DNA of 64,000 nt from Paenibacillus nuruki (lineage in GTDB: Bacteria > Bacillota > Bacilli > Paenibacillales > Paenibacillaceae): the NCBI RefSeq assembly GCF_001721045.1, contig NZ_MDER01000002.1, positions 62,001 through 126,000 of the forward strand, given 5' to 3'. A program made the translations under genes and the position numbers. The notes under the pieces are model-generated. The model was not told the DNA's origin. It did no database searches and saw only the letters and a program-made list of their open reading frames with translations. Shown here one piece after another: positions 16,644-27,094 of this stretch. Position 1 is the stretch's first letter. Each line of letters begins with the position of its first letter.

Positions 16644-18619
16644 TAGACCGTCCCCCTTATCGATGCTTCCGTCTTCTCAATTTCTTCAACTGGAATGTAA
16701 TAGTCGGTGTCGTATTGGAACGAGCGAGCAATCATACAACCTGCTACACCAATCAGACCAAGAACCGCCATCCATGTCCATAAGAAGACAAAGCCGAATC
16801 CGGCAATAAAGAAGAATGTTGACATTATAATTGGAATAGAAGAGTTTTTCGGCATATGAATTGGTGCATATACAGGTTTCGGCGGATTTTTCGGAAGCTT
16901 ACCAGCCGCACGACGCTGTTTCTCAACCCATAGCGGATCTCTACTATCCACAACTGGAACCACTGCAAAGTTATACTCTGGTGCAGGAGAAGGAATACTC
17001 CATTCCAAAGTATGAGCGTCCCAGATATCGCCAGTCGTATCGACTTCACGATGTTTGATACTGTAAGCAATTTGTAGAACTTGGAACAAGAACGCAACAC
17101 CCATCAAGTATGCACCCATAGTGGATACAACGTTTAATGGACCCCAGCCAGTGTCCCAATCAAATGTACTAATACGACGAGTCATACCCATTAGACCAAG
17201 CAAGTATTGAGGCATGAAACATACATAGAAACCAATGTTCCAGAACCAGAATGCCCATCTACCTAATGTTTCGTTCAGTTTGAAACCGAACATTTTTGGC
17301 CACCAGTAGTACATACCAGCAAAGTAACCGAATACTACACCACCGATAAGAACTTGGTGGAAGTGAGCAATAAGGAAGTAACTGTTATGATACTGGAAGT
17401 CAGCAGGAGCTACAGACAATAGAACCCCTGTCATACCACCGATAATAAAACATGGGATAAATCCGATCGTCCAGAGCATCGGTAGATCGAACCTGATTCG
17501 ACCGCGATACATCGTAAACAACCAGTTAAAGATTTTAACCCCTGTTGGAATAGCGATAAGCATCGTAGATAATGCGAAGAACGCATTAACATCTGCGCCG
17601 GAACCCATCGTGAAGAAGTGATGCGCCCAGGTAAAGAAGGATACGAATGCAATAATCAACATGGCGAATACCATGGATGTGTAACCAAATAGCTTTTTAC
17701 GTGAGAATACGCTGACGATTTCGGAGAAAATACCGAACGCCGGTAATATAACAATGTATACCTCAGGGTGACCCCACATCCAGATCAAGTTGATATACAT
17801 CATCGGGTTACCGCCACCATCGAGTGTAAAGAAGTGAGCCCCCGCAAACCTATCAATAAATAATAGTGCTAGTGTAACAGTCAAAATTGGGAAAGCGAAA
17901 ATGATAATGACACATGTTGCAAATACAGACCATGTAAACATAGGCATCTTCATAAATGTCATGCCTGGAGCACGCATTTTGATAATCGTTACTATGAAGT
18001 TAATACCTGTTGCAAGTGAACCAATACCTGAGATCTGAATACCCCAGATGTAGAAGTTCTGTCCAGGTCCTGGATTAAATTGTAGTTCTGATAGCGGTGG
18101 ATAACTTAACCATCCTGCATCCGGTGAACCACCGATAACGAAAGATAAGTTAAATAACATTGCGCCCAAGAAGAACAACCAGAAACTTAGTGCGTTTAAG
18201 AATGGATAAGCTACATCGCGTGCTCCTAATTGAAGAGGCACCACGATATTAAAGAGACCGAACATAAATGGCATCGCCATAAACAGGATCATAACTACGC
18301 CATGCGTGGTAAAGACCTGATTATAATGTTCAGGATGTAAAAATTCGAGATTTGGGAATGCGAGTTGAGTACGCATCATAATGGCATCCACGCCACCACG
18401 GAACAACATCAAAATCGAAGCAAGAATATACATGATACCGATTTTTTTGTGGTCAACTGTTGTTAAATAATTACGCCACAACCAGCCCCATTTTTTGAAA
18501 TAGGTGAGTCCCACAACGATAGCAATCATCGCAAGTCCGATAGATACATCTGCACCGTAAATTAGTGGGTCGCCGGTGACGAAAAAGTCAGATGCAAAAT
18601 CTTTAATTTTCTCGAGCAT
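16643..18619 (-). CDS. qoxB: quinol oxidase subunit I (heme-copper catalytic subunit)
   Basis: 658 residues, with the length and about 14-15 TM helices of CyoB/QoxB. Heme and CuB ligands are visible: the low-spin heme His region TTHGVVMILFMAMPF, WMWGHPEVYIVILPAFG (CuB His and cross-linked Tyr), WAHHFFTMG (the CuB His pair), and HFHQVLIGG (heme ligands). It reduces O2 to water and pumps protons. It lies downstream of subunit II and overlaps qoxC. Confidence 0.97.
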   Translation of the reverse strand: MLEKIKDFASDFFVTGDPLIYGADVSIGLAMIAIVVGLTYFKKWGWLWRNYLTTVDHKKIGIMYILASILMLFRGGVDAIMMRTQLAFPNLEFLHPEHYNQVFTTHGVVMILFMAMPFMFGLFNIVVPLQLGARDVAYPFLNALSFWLFFLGAMLFNLSFVIGGSPDAGWLSYPPLSELQFNPGPGQNFYIWGIQISGIGSLATGINFIVTIIKMRAPGMTFMKMPMFTWSVFATCVIIIFAFPILTVTLALLFIDRFAGAHFFTLDGGGNPMMYINLIWMWGHPEVYIVILPAFGIFSEIVSVFSRKKLFGYTSMVFAMLIIAFVSFFTWAHHFFTMGSGADVNAFFALSTMLIAIPTGVKIFNWLFTMYRGRIRFDLPMLWTIGFIPCFIIGGMTGVLLSVAPADFQYHNSYFLIAHFHQVLIGGVVFGYFAGMYYWWPKMFGFKLNETLGRWAFWFWNIGFYVCFMPQYLLGLMGMTRRISTFDWDTGWGPLNVVSTMGAYLMGVAFLFQVLQIAYSIKHREVDTTGDIWDAHTLEWSIPSPAPEYNFAVVPVVDSRDPLWVEKQRRAAGKLPKNPPKPVYAPIHMPKNSSIPIIMSTFFFIAGFGFVFLWTWMAVLGLIGVAGCMIARSFQYDTDYYIPVEEIEKTEASIRGTV

Positions 18620-18687
18620 CGGGGAGCTCCTTTCCCTGTCTTTTATGTCACACGCTACGGTACAACTAATTTCAAATAACTTTGAAC

Positions 18688-19719
18688 TTAATTGCTAGTA
18701 TTCGTGTCCGTGCTTTCTTGATCGTTCATTTCCATACCATCATGCTCATTGGTTCCCATATCACTTTGTCCTTCTTCACTTTCTTTCTCATTGATCTGAG
18801 TTGAAGGAGTGGTATGAGTAGCACGATCTTTACCGCCTGCCAAACCACCTGGCAAGTATTTGGTTACGAGTTGTTGGAACAATCCTTCTGGGAATGCAGA
18901 GAACGTCTGTTTGTCAGCTGTTCCTGGAACCGTTAGTGATTGGTATGTTTCCATACTCATAGGTTTAGACTCGGTTTTAACTTTATTCACCCAAGTCTGG
19001 TATTGCTCGTCAGATACAGCATTCACATCGAATCTCATTTGGGCAAAGTGCTCACCACTGAAGTTAGCACCTGATCCAAAGAATGTTCCTTGATGATCAG
19101 CTTGTAGATACAATGTCATAGCCATACCCGACATCGTATAAATTTGTCCACCAAGTTCTGGAACCCAGAATGAGTTCATAGGTGCATCAGAAGTCAGTTC
19201 AAATCGTACAGGTGTATCTTCTGGAATCGTAATCGAGTTCACAGAAGCGATACCTTCTTCCGGGTACATAAATAACCATTTCCAGTCCATAGATGCTACT
19301 TGGATTGTAATAGGTTGCTTCTGTGATTGAATCGCTACAGAAGGTTCTAATGCATAGGTGTAACGAACAGTTACAATACCAAGTACAGCAATAACGATGA
19401 TTGGAATCCCCCACCAGATGGTTTCAAGTTTGGTGCTGTGGTTGAAATCCGGATCGTATTTTGCCTTTCTACCTGGTTTGTCACGGTATCTCCACACTAT
19501 AACAAAAGTGAGTATTGTTACCGGAACAATAACAATGGCAGTTAGAATCGTTGAAATCACGATTAGATCTCTTTGTCCTGCTGCAATAGGTCCTTTCGGA
19601 TCGAGAACAAAGTAATTGTGGCTACCTGCATAAAGCGCCCATACTGTCAAAGCCAGTGACAGAACCGACACAATAATCATAACCCACATCATAAGACGAG
19701 AACCCGGTTTTTTGTTCAT
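18688..19719 (-). CDS. qoxA: quinol oxidase subunit II, without lipobox cysteine
   Basis: 343 residues from the ATG at 19719, which has AAAGGGG upstream. There is an N-terminal TM, a second TM (about 60-85), then a cupredoxin domain. The CuA ligands of cytochrome c oxidases are absent (GANFSGEHFAQM where CxxxC would be), so the electron donor is menaquinol. QoxA proteins usually carry a lipobox Cys just before VLDPKGP; here the segment is YAGSHNYFVLDPKGP with Ser. An acidic tail of about 50 residues (EESEEGQSDMGTNEHDGMEM) ends the protein. Confidence 0.93.
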   Translation of the reverse strand: MNKKPGSRLMMWVMIIVSVLSLALTVWALYAGSHNYFVLDPKGPIAAGQRDLIVISTILTAIVIVPVTILTFVIVWRYRDKPGRKAKYDPDFNHSTKLETIWWGIPIIVIAVLGIVTVRYTYALEPSVAIQSQKQPITIQVASMDWKWLFMYPEEGIASVNSITIPEDTPVRFELTSDAPMNSFWVPELGGQIYTMSGMAMTLYLQADHQGTFFGSGANFSGEHFAQMRFDVNAVSDEQYQTWVNKVKTESKPMSMETYQSLTVPGTADKQTFSAFPEGLFQQLVTKYLPGGLAGGKDRATHTTPSTQINEKESEEGQSDMGTNEHDGMEMNDQESTDTNTSN

Positions 19720-19876
19720 CTTAATCCCCTTTCTCACATAACGTTTAAGACGTTCATAATATTGAAACCACACATTTCTATGTTAACACTAAGTGTGCTA
19801 TTTGCGTATCCATAGAAGGTGTAAATTCCACATTTTTTTGACTTGTTAACAAATCTGTCAATTTATTAACAGGTTA

Positions 19877-19894
19877 TCGTGAATCTTTTCACAT
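19877..19894. promoter_or_regulatory. candidate Rex box upstream of the quinol oxidase operon
   Basis: TCGTGAA-TCTT-TTCACAT closely matches the Rex consensus TTGTGAA-N4-TTCACAA (core GTGAA-N4-TTCAC exact). It lies about 160 bases before qoxA. A second dyad, TTGTTAACAA at 19843-19852, is closer to the gene. Confidence 0.4.
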
Positions 19895-19924
19895 TATTTA
19901 TATATTATCATATTGTGATTCCGT

Positions 19925-19960
19925 AAAAAAGCCCCTTTAAGAACTAATTCTTAAAGGAGC
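19925..19960 (-). terminator. terminator of the small membrane gene at 20006
   Basis: A 13-bp stem with one mismatch (GCCCCTTTAAGAA / TTCTTAAAGGAGC) and a run of six A that reads as T on the minus strand. It separates this gene from the qox promoter. Confidence 0.85.
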
Positions 19961-20005
19961 ATGTATTTAATTGAAAAAGTTAACGTTCTGTTACAAAAGA
20001 TATGT

Positions 20006-20275
20006 TTAATCGTCGTTGATACTTTCTTTTCCTTCTTCATTACGCACTTGCATTGAACCGATCGATTTACCAATAAAGTAGATAAACACGCTACCTACTA
20101 CACATCCGATCCCCATCATCAGTCCAGCATTGTTATCGTTAAAAGGTTGGATATTCAAAATAATCGTTACTACACCCACAGCAAAAGCGATCCAACCGAT
20201 GATCGTTAGCAAACGAGTTAATCCACGAGCATTTTTTCCGGGTGAATTTGAACGGCCTTTTGTATTTGTCGCCAT
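20006..20275 (-). CDS. small two-TM membrane protein, unknown function
   Basis: 89 residues: a basic Ser/Gly-rich N-terminus (about 20 residues), two TM helices (about 22-42 and 52-72), and an acidic tail (EEGKESINDD). I do not recognise a named family. It sits just upstream of the quinol oxidase operon on the same strand, but a strong terminator lies between them, so it is probably transcribed separately. Confidence 0.7.
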   Translation of the reverse strand: MATNTKGRSNSPGKNARGLTRLLTIIGWIAFAVGVVTIILNIQPFNDNNAGLMMGIGCVVGSVFIYFIGKSIGSMQVRNEEGKESINDD

Positions 20276-20630
20276 GATTAAAGCACTCCCCTCTTCATGT
20301 TAGTAGCCATAGTGACTCCAAATGTAGGAGCACTTTACCAATTACGTTGCTAGGTTATAGTATCTATTACCACAATTCACCCTTTTTGATTCGGTATTCA
20401 TTCATATTCTTTTAATTTCTCTTTTATTTCTTTGAAAATATAAACAAATCGTGAATATTCTTATAGAAAAAAGCCATATTCTCTGCTTTGAACAGAAAGT
20501 ATGACTTTTTTTCTCGATCTCATTATTATAATAATAATTTCATATTCAATAAGAATATATTTATATATAGAAGGAAAAAGATAAATAAGCGTCATATTCA
20601 TTGATTTTGGCAACGAATAAGTTGCGATAT
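20276..20630. other. 355-base intergenic region
   Basis: No gene is seen. It contains the presumed promoter of the small membrane gene and a bidirectional-looking terminator at 20466-20513 that ends the GH95 operon. The rest is AT-rich without recognisable motifs. Confidence 0.65.
20466..20513 (-). terminator. terminator of the GH95 operon
   Basis: AAGCCATATTCTCTG pairs with CAGAAAGTATGACTT (two wobble/mismatch positions), flanked by A- and T-runs. Confidence 0.7.
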
Positions 20631-23048
20631 TTAGCTATTTGCTATCAATCTATAACTTCTGCCCGCTTCAGCAGTAAACTCCAGTACAAAGTCATGTTGT
20701 GAATGATTCGGTTCAGTAACCGTACAAGCAGTCAACGGATCATCTAATTGCAAAGCCGTAGAACTCACTAATCGACATGTTCCATGAAACGGTGATTCTA
20801 CTGTGACTTCAAGCAGTTCTCCTTGATGCCAGCTCATATCAACAATATATCCACCACGCGCACGCAGCCCTTTAACTTTGCCTTTATTCCATACTTTTGG
20901 CAAAGCAGGGAGTAGATGCAGTTCTTGTAAATGGCTCTGTAGCAACATTTCAGCAATACCTGCTGTTCCACCAAAATTACCATCTATCTGAAATGGAGGA
21001 TGAGCATCAAACAGATTGGGATATGTAGAACGTGCCAGTAATGTACTTACAAATTCATGAGCCGTCTCTCCATCTAATAGACGAGCATAGAGATTAATTA
21101 ACCATGCACAACTCCAACCTGTATGTCCGCCACCATGCTGAATACGTCGTTCCAGCGAGACACGCACAGCTTCTACAAGCTCAGGAGTCTGATAACGATT
21201 GATCTCATTGCCGGGATAAAGACCATACAAATGAGACACATGACGATGACCTGGCTCGTGCTCTTCATAATCACGATACCATTCTTGCAACTGACCATGA
21301 CGACCAATATGAAAAGGATATAGGCGCTCAGAAGCCTTTTGGAGTGTGATTGCCCACTCTTGATCGACTTCTAGCAATGCTGTACTGGTAATACAATGCT
21401 GAAATAATTCACGGATCAGAGTCATATCCATAGTTGATGTCGCTGATGTACTGCAAGGTTCACCTGTTGTGGTCAGAAATTTATTTTCTGGTGAAGTGGA
21501 CGGAATCGTCACGAGATAACCTTGACGATCTTCTACTAACCAATCAAGCGCAAATTGTGCAGCTTCTTTGAGAATGGGATAAGCAGAATCACGTAAAAAG
21601 TCCAAGTCTCGATTGTATTCATAATGCTCCCACAAATGGGCACATAACCAGATACCCCCTAATGGCCAGAATGCCCAGCTTGCATCGCCTTGAGTGGGTA
21701 CAGCCAGTCGCCAGAGATCACTATTGTGATGTGTCGTCCAACCTTTAGCCCCATAGTGTACTTTCGCCACTTCTTGACCACTCTGACTCAGATCTTCAAT
21801 CATTCGGAATAACGGCTGATGACATTCAGACAACTGACATACTTCAGCAGGCCAATAATTCATCTGGGTATTGATATTGGTTGTATAATCACTATTCCAC
21901 GGTGCTTGGACATGTTCATTCCATATCCCTTGTAGATTAGCAGGCTCACTTCCCGGACGCGAAGACGCAATTAACAAATATCTTCCATAATGGAAATAAA
22001 GTGCTTCTAATGTTGGATCATGACGATGTTGTTGATACTGCTGTAGTCGTTGATCCGTCGGTAATTCATGATTGACAACAGAAGTGGAGGTCTCCTGAGC
22101 TTGTTCATCGCCTAGTTCTAACTCTACACGGTTAAATAGACGGCTGTAATCATCGACATGCTGTTGTAACAATAATTCGTATCCGATACTTCCTGCTTCA
22201 TTGATAAACGCTAGACTTTCTTCGGACAAGATACGTCCACTGCTTCCAGAGGGCTTATCGTACCCTTCAAAATCAGTTACTATCGACAATACAATCATGA
22301 TTTCATGAGCATCTTGAATCCATAATTGCTCCTCTTGAGCCTGAATACGACCGTGATCCAGATACACTTTGACCCCCATATGAAAATGAATACCATGTTC
22401 TGCTTCGGCATCATAGTTGTACGGTGGTTCATACTGGCGATAATCTTCGATACTTGGTAAGCAATATCCACTTAAAGATAATTCATGATCTTGTGTATAG
22501 ATTCGATGAGGTTGCACACTATCTAAACGCACACGGATATTCAGTGGCTGTTCTCCATGAGTACGCAAGCGGTAGACCATAACTTGTTGCGGATGGCTGA
22601 CAAATACTTCTTTTTCTATATATTGTCCATCTGCTTGCCATGAAGTACGAGTTAGAGCTTGATCCAATAGTAGCTCACGTCGGTAATCTGTAATCACAGG
22701 TTCATCGGAAGAATACTCGAGATCCACCCACAGATCACCAGCCGGTTGATACCCTTCTGTATCTTGCCCTAACATTTGAGTATTAATAATCGACTGTGCT
22801 TCTTCTAATTGCTCATCCAGAATAAGTTCTCGTACTTTGGACAGTTGAGTTAGGCTACTTCTGTTGACTGTCTCACGAGGCTTACCTGACCATAATGTAT
22901 CTTCATTTAATTGAATACGATCATGCTGGATTCCTCCGAATACCATTCCACCCAGACGACCATTTCCAATAGGCAACGCTTCTTCCCAGAGTTGCGCAGG
23001 TTGGTTGTACCATAGTTGCCATAATGGCTTGCTCTGTTGATCGATCAT
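20631..23048 (-). CDS. glycoside hydrolase family 95 (alpha-L-fucosidase type)
   Basis: 805 residues, typical of GH95. Features in order: N-terminal beta domain ([37 protein letters not shown]), the catalytic (alpha/alpha)6 barrel with the Asn-rich [12 protein letters not shown] segment, the acid region STSPENKF, and [18 protein letters not shown]. These correspond to catalytic Asn/Glu/Asp sites known in inverting 1,2-alpha-L-fucosidases. No signal peptide, so it acts inside the cell on imported oligosaccharide. It is last in an operon with the sugar importer. Some GH95 members prefer alpha-L-galactosides, so exact specificity is open. Confidence 0.92.
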   Translation of the reverse strand: MIDQQSKPLWQLWYNQPAQLWEEALPIGNGRLGGMVFGGIQHDRIQLNEDTLWSGKPRETVNRSSLTQLSKVRELILDEQLEEAQSIINTQMLGQDTEGYQPAGDLWVDLEYSSDEPVITDYRRELLLDQALTRTSWQADGQYIEKEVFVSHPQQVMVYRLRTHGEQPLNIRVRLDSVQPHRIYTQDHELSLSGYCLPSIEDYRQYEPPYNYDAEAEHGIHFHMGVKVYLDHGRIQAQEEQLWIQDAHEIMIVLSIVTDFEGYDKPSGSSGRILSEESLAFINEAGSIGYELLLQQHVDDYSRLFNRVELELGDEQAQETSTSVVNHELPTDQRLQQYQQHRHDPTLEALYFHYGRYLLIASSRPGSEPANLQGIWNEHVQAPWNSDYTTNINTQMNYWPAEVCQLSECHQPLFRMIEDLSQSGQEVAKVHYGAKGWTTHHNSDLWRLAVPTQGDASWAFWPLGGIWLCAHLWEHYEYNRDLDFLRDSAYPILKEAAQFALDWLVEDRQGYLVTIPSTSPENKFLTTTGEPCSTSATSTMDMTLIRELFQHCITSTALLEVDQEWAITLQKASERLYPFHIGRHGQLQEWYRDYEEHEPGHRHVSHLYGLYPGNEINRYQTPELVEAVRVSLERRIQHGGGHTGWSCAWLINLYARLLDGETAHEFVSTLLARSTYPNLFDAHPPFQIDGNFGGTAGIAEMLLQSHLQELHLLPALPKVWNKGKVKGLRARGGYIVDMSWHQGELLEVTVESPFHGTCRLVSSTALQLDDPLTACTVTEPNHSQHDFVLEFTAEAGRSYRLIANS

Positions 23049-23079
23049 ATTTTGACCTCCCTATTCAATTCATACATAA

Positions 23080-23105
23080 AGGGGCTTCGTGAATCCGAAG
23101 CCCCT
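23080..23105 (-). other. intercistronic hairpin between binding protein and GH95
   Basis: A perfect 10-bp stem AGGGGCTTCG/CGAAGCCCCT with a 6-base loop, just after the binding-protein gene. Only a short T-run follows, so partial termination or mRNA stabilisation is likely. Such hairpins commonly set a higher level of the binding protein than of distal genes. Confidence 0.6.
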
Positions 23106-23146
23106 CTTGTTATGGTGTTACCTTTTTTGTGATGTGTAGTTTCTGT

Positions 23147-24838
23147 TTATTTGGCAGCTACAGGTTTGCTCCACAATTCAACCGTATCTTTGATTAATTG
23201 TGTATACGATGCTTCCATTTTTTTCATCGGTTCTGTACTTAGCTCAGCAACCATTTCATCATAAACAGTATCAAACTCTTCTGGAGAAGCTAAGATTGCT
23301 TCAGGAATACGTTTGCGAACAATATCTTGTCCTTTTTGGAAGTTTACTGTGTACTCTTGATCATCTGGTGCTGGTAAGTTATAAGCCGCACCCCATGGTT
23401 TAACAGGGAATTCATCTTTTTGTGGGAAGATATCTTTCCATGTTGTTGCACCATAAGCTTTTAATGTTTCTTTTTCAGCAGCAGTGTAACCAGCAATGAT
23501 TTGTTCAGGGAAGTTGGTAGTGTAGTAGTTACCTGTTGAATCTTTTACTCCATCCCCATAATGAACACCAAATGCAGTATATCCACTGACACCCGTTGTT
23601 TTAACAAAGTTCGTGTTGTCGTTGGTTTTTTTATCTTGAACATCCGCAGGAATAATGCGTTTGCCATCTTTCATTTCATAGTGCTTACCTTCGATACCCC
23701 ATTGATTCAAGATTTGAGCTTCATCAGAAGACATCCAATCTAAGAATTTGATGATACGAATAGGATCTTTAGCAGATGTTGTAATCCCTACACCATAACC
23801 TACAGGTGCTCCGATATCTTGGAAAGAACGATCTTTTGTTTCTGTGTTTAACTGTACAGGATAATGACCGTATGTGCGTTCAGGCATACCTGAAGATTTC
23901 AAAGCATTTTCAGCTTGTTGGTAATCCCAATCTTGATCGATTAGACCTAGAACACGTCCACTCGCAATTTTAGAATTGTATTGATCTGTTTTTTGTGTGA
24001 ACGTCTCAGGATCTAACAAACCTTCGTTATACATATGGTTTAACCAGCGGAAGTATTCTTTTTCTTCTGGACGTTTGTAATGAAGTTGTGCTTCATACGT
24101 TTCAGGATTGATATAGAATTCTCCATCATCCGGTGCACCTGTCGCTAAGAAACCAGGGTTTGTAACCGTAATCATAATTTTCCAATCATCAGCATTCAAT
24201 GACAATGGAATCGTTGGTTGTCCATTGATCGTTGGATGTTTTTCTTTGTAATCTTTTAATACTTTTTCGAAATCTTTAACAGTTTCGATTTTAGGATAGC
24301 CCATTTCTTTCATCACAGCATGTTGAACTTCAAATCCACCACCTGCGTCAAAGCTTGTTTGCCCTACGCCAGCATTGGTTGGCAATACATAGATCGAAGG
24401 ATCTTCTTTGCTGTATTGTAGACGAGCAAGGTCATCTCCATATACTTTTTTGATATTTGGGCCATATTTATTAATAAGGTCAGTCAGGTCAATCAATGCC
24501 CCTGCTTCGACTAATTTGGTAATGGAGCCTTTAGGGAAAATCATATCTGGATACGTACCTGAAGCCGTCATCAAAGCAATTTTCTGTGTACCGCCGCCAC
24601 TTACATCGTACTCGGCATTGATTGTAACATTGGTTGCTTTTGTGATTTCTTTACCAACTTCGTCTTGCATACCATTCCACGTTGGGTTCGCATCAGAACC
24701 AAAAAATGAAATCGTCATCGGTGTAGATACATCGGATGTTTCTGTTTCTACTGGATCTGAACTTCCACATGCAGTGACACTCGCAAGTGCTACCACTAAT
24801 AGTGGAGCTAAAGCATATCTGAATAATTTTCTCGGCAT
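23147..24838 (-). CDS. extracellular sugar-binding lipoprotein (LplA-like)
   Basis: 563 residues from the ATG preceded by GGGAGG (8-base spacing). The signal peptide ends in a lipobox (ASVTAC|GSS), so it is a lipid-anchored surface receptor. It is long, with a SBP family 1-type fold and recurrent Trp/Asp motifs; the length fits LplA-type binding proteins used by Paenibacillus for complex oligosaccharides. Its permeases are encoded just upstream; the ATPase is not encoded here. Confidence 0.88.
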   Translation of the reverse strand: MPRKLFRYALAPLLVVALASVTACGSSDPVETETSDVSTPMTISFFGSDANPTWNGMQDEVGKEITKATNVTINAEYDVSGGGTQKIALMTASGTYPDMIFPKGSITKLVEAGALIDLTDLINKYGPNIKKVYGDDLARLQYSKEDPSIYVLPTNAGVGQTSFDAGGGFEVQHAVMKEMGYPKIETVKDFEKVLKDYKEKHPTINGQPTIPLSLNADDWKIMITVTNPGFLATGAPDDGEFYINPETYEAQLHYKRPEEKEYFRWLNHMYNEGLLDPETFTQKTDQYNSKIASGRVLGLIDQDWDYQQAENALKSSGMPERTYGHYPVQLNTETKDRSFQDIGAPVGYGVGITTSAKDPIRIIKFLDWMSSDEAQILNQWGIEGKHYEMKDGKRIIPADVQDKKTNDNTNFVKTTGVSGYTAFGVHYGDGVKDSTGNYYTTNFPEQIIAGYTAAEKETLKAYGATTWKDIFPQKDEFPVKPWGAAYNLPAPDDQEYTVNFQKGQDIVRKRIPEAILASPEEFDTVYDEMVAELSTEPMKKMEASYTQLIKDTVELWSKPVAAK

Positions 24839-24938
24839 TAAAATTGCCTCCCTTTTGAATATAGATATTACTTTGATCATAGAGCAGGTTAGAAAACACT
24901 ATATGCTAAGGTGGTGAGACACCACCCGATAGCCAACA

Positions 24939-25841
24939 TTAAGCTTTAACAGCACCCAGTGTCATACCGCTTACAAAATACTTTTGCAAGAACGGATACA
25001 CAGCCAAGATCGGTAACGTTACTACAATCGTGATCGCCATACGAATCGATTCTGGTGAAATACTTGCCATCTGTTTTGCCATATCGTTTGCGTTGACTGC
25101 ACCACTTTGTTGTGTACTTTGTTGCAATACTTTCATCAACTCGTACTGTAGGGTAGTCCATTCTGGACTGCTCGCATTATACAGATACGTATCAAACCAT
25201 GAGTTCCATTGTCCAACAGCCAAGAACAAGGCGATCGTAGCTAGTACTGGCTTACATAGTGGCAAAATAACTTTCCAATAGATTGTAAAATCATTCGCTC
25301 CGTCTAGCTTCGCTGATTCTTGTAATGCGTACGGTAAGCCATCGATAAAGGAGCGGATAATAAATACGTTAAATGCACTGACGATACCAGGTAATACATA
25401 GACCCAGAATGTTCCGATCAAGTGCAAATCTCTCATCAACAAGAACGTAGGCACAAGACCAGCAGTCACATACATCGTTAACGCTAGAAATGTAGAAATG
25501 AATTTACGAGCTTGAAAATCGACCCGACTTAGTGTAAATGCCAGCATCGAAGCACTAAGCAATCCAAGTATAGTCCCTACAATTGTTCTGAGTACCGAGA
25601 TCCATGCCCCTGTTAACAATCCTTGATACTGGAAAATAGTTGCATAGTTCTCTAAAGTGAACGCTCTTGGGAAAATATGAATACCGCCTCGAACCGTATC
25701 TGTCGATTGATTTAACGAAATAGCCAGTACGTTCAAGAAAGGATATAACGTGACTATAAGTACCATTAACATCACTATCGTGTTACAAATATCGAATATT
25801 TTATCGCCTCTGGTCGCATTAAATGCTTTGTTTGCTGCCAT
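24939..25841 (-). CDS. carbohydrate ABC transporter permease (LplC/YtcP-like)
   Basis: 300 residues with six TM helices and the EAA loop ALQESAKLDGANDFTIYWKVILPL. C-terminal FLQKYFVSGMTLGAVKA is typical of LplC permeases of the CUT1 family. AAGGAGG precedes the ATG. It partners with the LplB-like permease upstream (31 bases apart) and the binding lipoprotein downstream. Confidence 0.93.
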   Translation of the reverse strand: MAANKAFNATRGDKIFDICNTIVMLMVLIVTLYPFLNVLAISLNQSTDTVRGGIHIFPRAFTLENYATIFQYQGLLTGAWISVLRTIVGTILGLLSASMLAFTLSRVDFQARKFISTFLALTMYVTAGLVPTFLLMRDLHLIGTFWVYVLPGIVSAFNVFIIRSFIDGLPYALQESAKLDGANDFTIYWKVILPLCKPVLATIALFLAVGQWNSWFDTYLYNASSPEWTTLQYELMKVLQQSTQQSGAVNANDMAKQMASISPESIRMAITIVVTLPILAVYPFLQKYFVSGMTLGAVKA

Positions 25842-25872
25842 GGTCGCTCGCCTCCTTTTGAATACGAATTAT

Positions 25873-26853
25873 TTACATAATGCTTTCTTTGGTTGTTTTC
25901 TTGAAAATTCCATTAGCTGTAAACAACAAGATAATACTAATCACCGAGTTGAAAATACTAATAGCTGTACCGTAAGAATAACGGTTCATTTCCAATCCAT
26001 ATTTCAACGCGTATAAATCAAGCACTTGTGAATAATCCTGTACCAAATTGTTACCGAGCAAGAATTGCTTCTCAAAACCGATACTCACCAAATGTCCGAT
26101 CGACATAATCAACAGCACGGTAATCGTGGTGCGCATACCTGGAAGTGTAATATGCCACATCTGACGGAAGCGTCCTGCTCCATCTACACGAGAAGCTTCA
26201 TACTGTTCCTGGTCAATACCCGTGATAGCTGCAAGATAGATAATCGTATTCCAACCCATCTCTTTCCAAATATCTGAAGCGGTTACAATTCCCCAGAACC
26301 ATTTGCCCTGAGCCATAAATTGAATCGGTTGATCTATAATATGCATCGATACTAATAGTTCATTGACAATACCACCATCAGTCGATAACGATTTGGTTAC
26401 AATACCTGCTACAACGACCCATGATACAAAGTGAGGAAGATACGAAACGGTCTGTACCGTTCTTTTGAAAAACATCCCTTTCACTTCATTAAGTAAAATA
26501 GCGAAGATTACAGGAACAACGAATCCAAAAATCAGACCCATAAAGCTCATCGCTAACGTATTGCGGAGAGCTAAGTAAAACTGCTGATCTGCGAATAAGG
26601 CTGTAAATTGATCAAATCCAACCCACTTCTGATCAAAAAACGATTTGGCTGGCTTATAATTCTGGAAAGCCATGGTCCAGCCCCACAAAGGAACATAACT
26701 AAAAATAAATGCCCAGATCACAAACGGCAGTGACATCAGATAAAGATATCTTTGCTGTTTAAATAATTTCCAGAAGCCGCCGCCTCTTTTGATCGTTGTT
26801 TTGGATACTCGCTCTCCCTTTTTAGAAGAAGCACGCTTGGTTGTTGTGTCCAT
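25873..26853 (-). CDS. carbohydrate ABC transporter permease (LplB-like)
   Basis: 326 residues from the ATG at 26853, preceded by AGGAGGG. A basic cytoplasmic N-terminus of about 30 residues precedes six TM helices. PFVIWAFIFSYVPLWGWTMAFQNYKP is the LplB start and the EAA motif is EQYEASRVDGAGRFRQMWHITLP. First gene of the importer operon; a cre-like site lies about 100 bases upstream. The shared MsmX-type ATPase is presumably elsewhere in the genome. Confidence 0.92.
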   Translation of the reverse strand: MDTTTKRASSKKGERVSKTTIKRGGGFWKLFKQQRYLYLMSLPFVIWAFIFSYVPLWGWTMAFQNYKPAKSFFDQKWVGFDQFTALFADQQFYLALRNTLAMSFMGLIFGFVVPVIFAILLNEVKGMFFKRTVQTVSYLPHFVSWVVVAGIVTKSLSTDGGIVNELLVSMHIIDQPIQFMAQGKWFWGIVTASDIWKEMGWNTIIYLAAITGIDQEQYEASRVDGAGRFRQMWHITLPGMRTTITVLLIMSIGHLVSIGFEKQFLLGNNLVQDYSQVLDLYALKYGLEMNRYSYGTAISIFNSVISIILLFTANGIFKKTTKESIM

Positions 26854-26951
26854 AATACAGTCCACCCTCCTATAATCGATCATTCATCCCTTACGGGTCC
26901 GCTTCTTCATCCCTATTGTCATACGACTTAGGGGTATATACCGATTATAAA

Positions 26952-26965
26952 AGAAAGCGCTTTCT
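26952..26965. promoter_or_regulatory. cre-like palindrome before the importer operon
   Basis: AGAAAGCGCTTTCT, a perfect 14-base palindrome that differs from the cre ideal TGAAAGCGCTTTCA only at the outer bases. CcpA control of the importer and GH95 gene is the natural reading. Confidence 0.6.
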
Positions 26966-27094
26966 ATTTATACCTTCTAAATTATACATAAATTCATATA
27001 AAAATTAGATATCGCTTACATTACCAGTTTGAAAGTAAACTTATCCCTCCATAGCTTGTCCAAAATAGATTAAACACCCCCTGCTAATTAGTGA

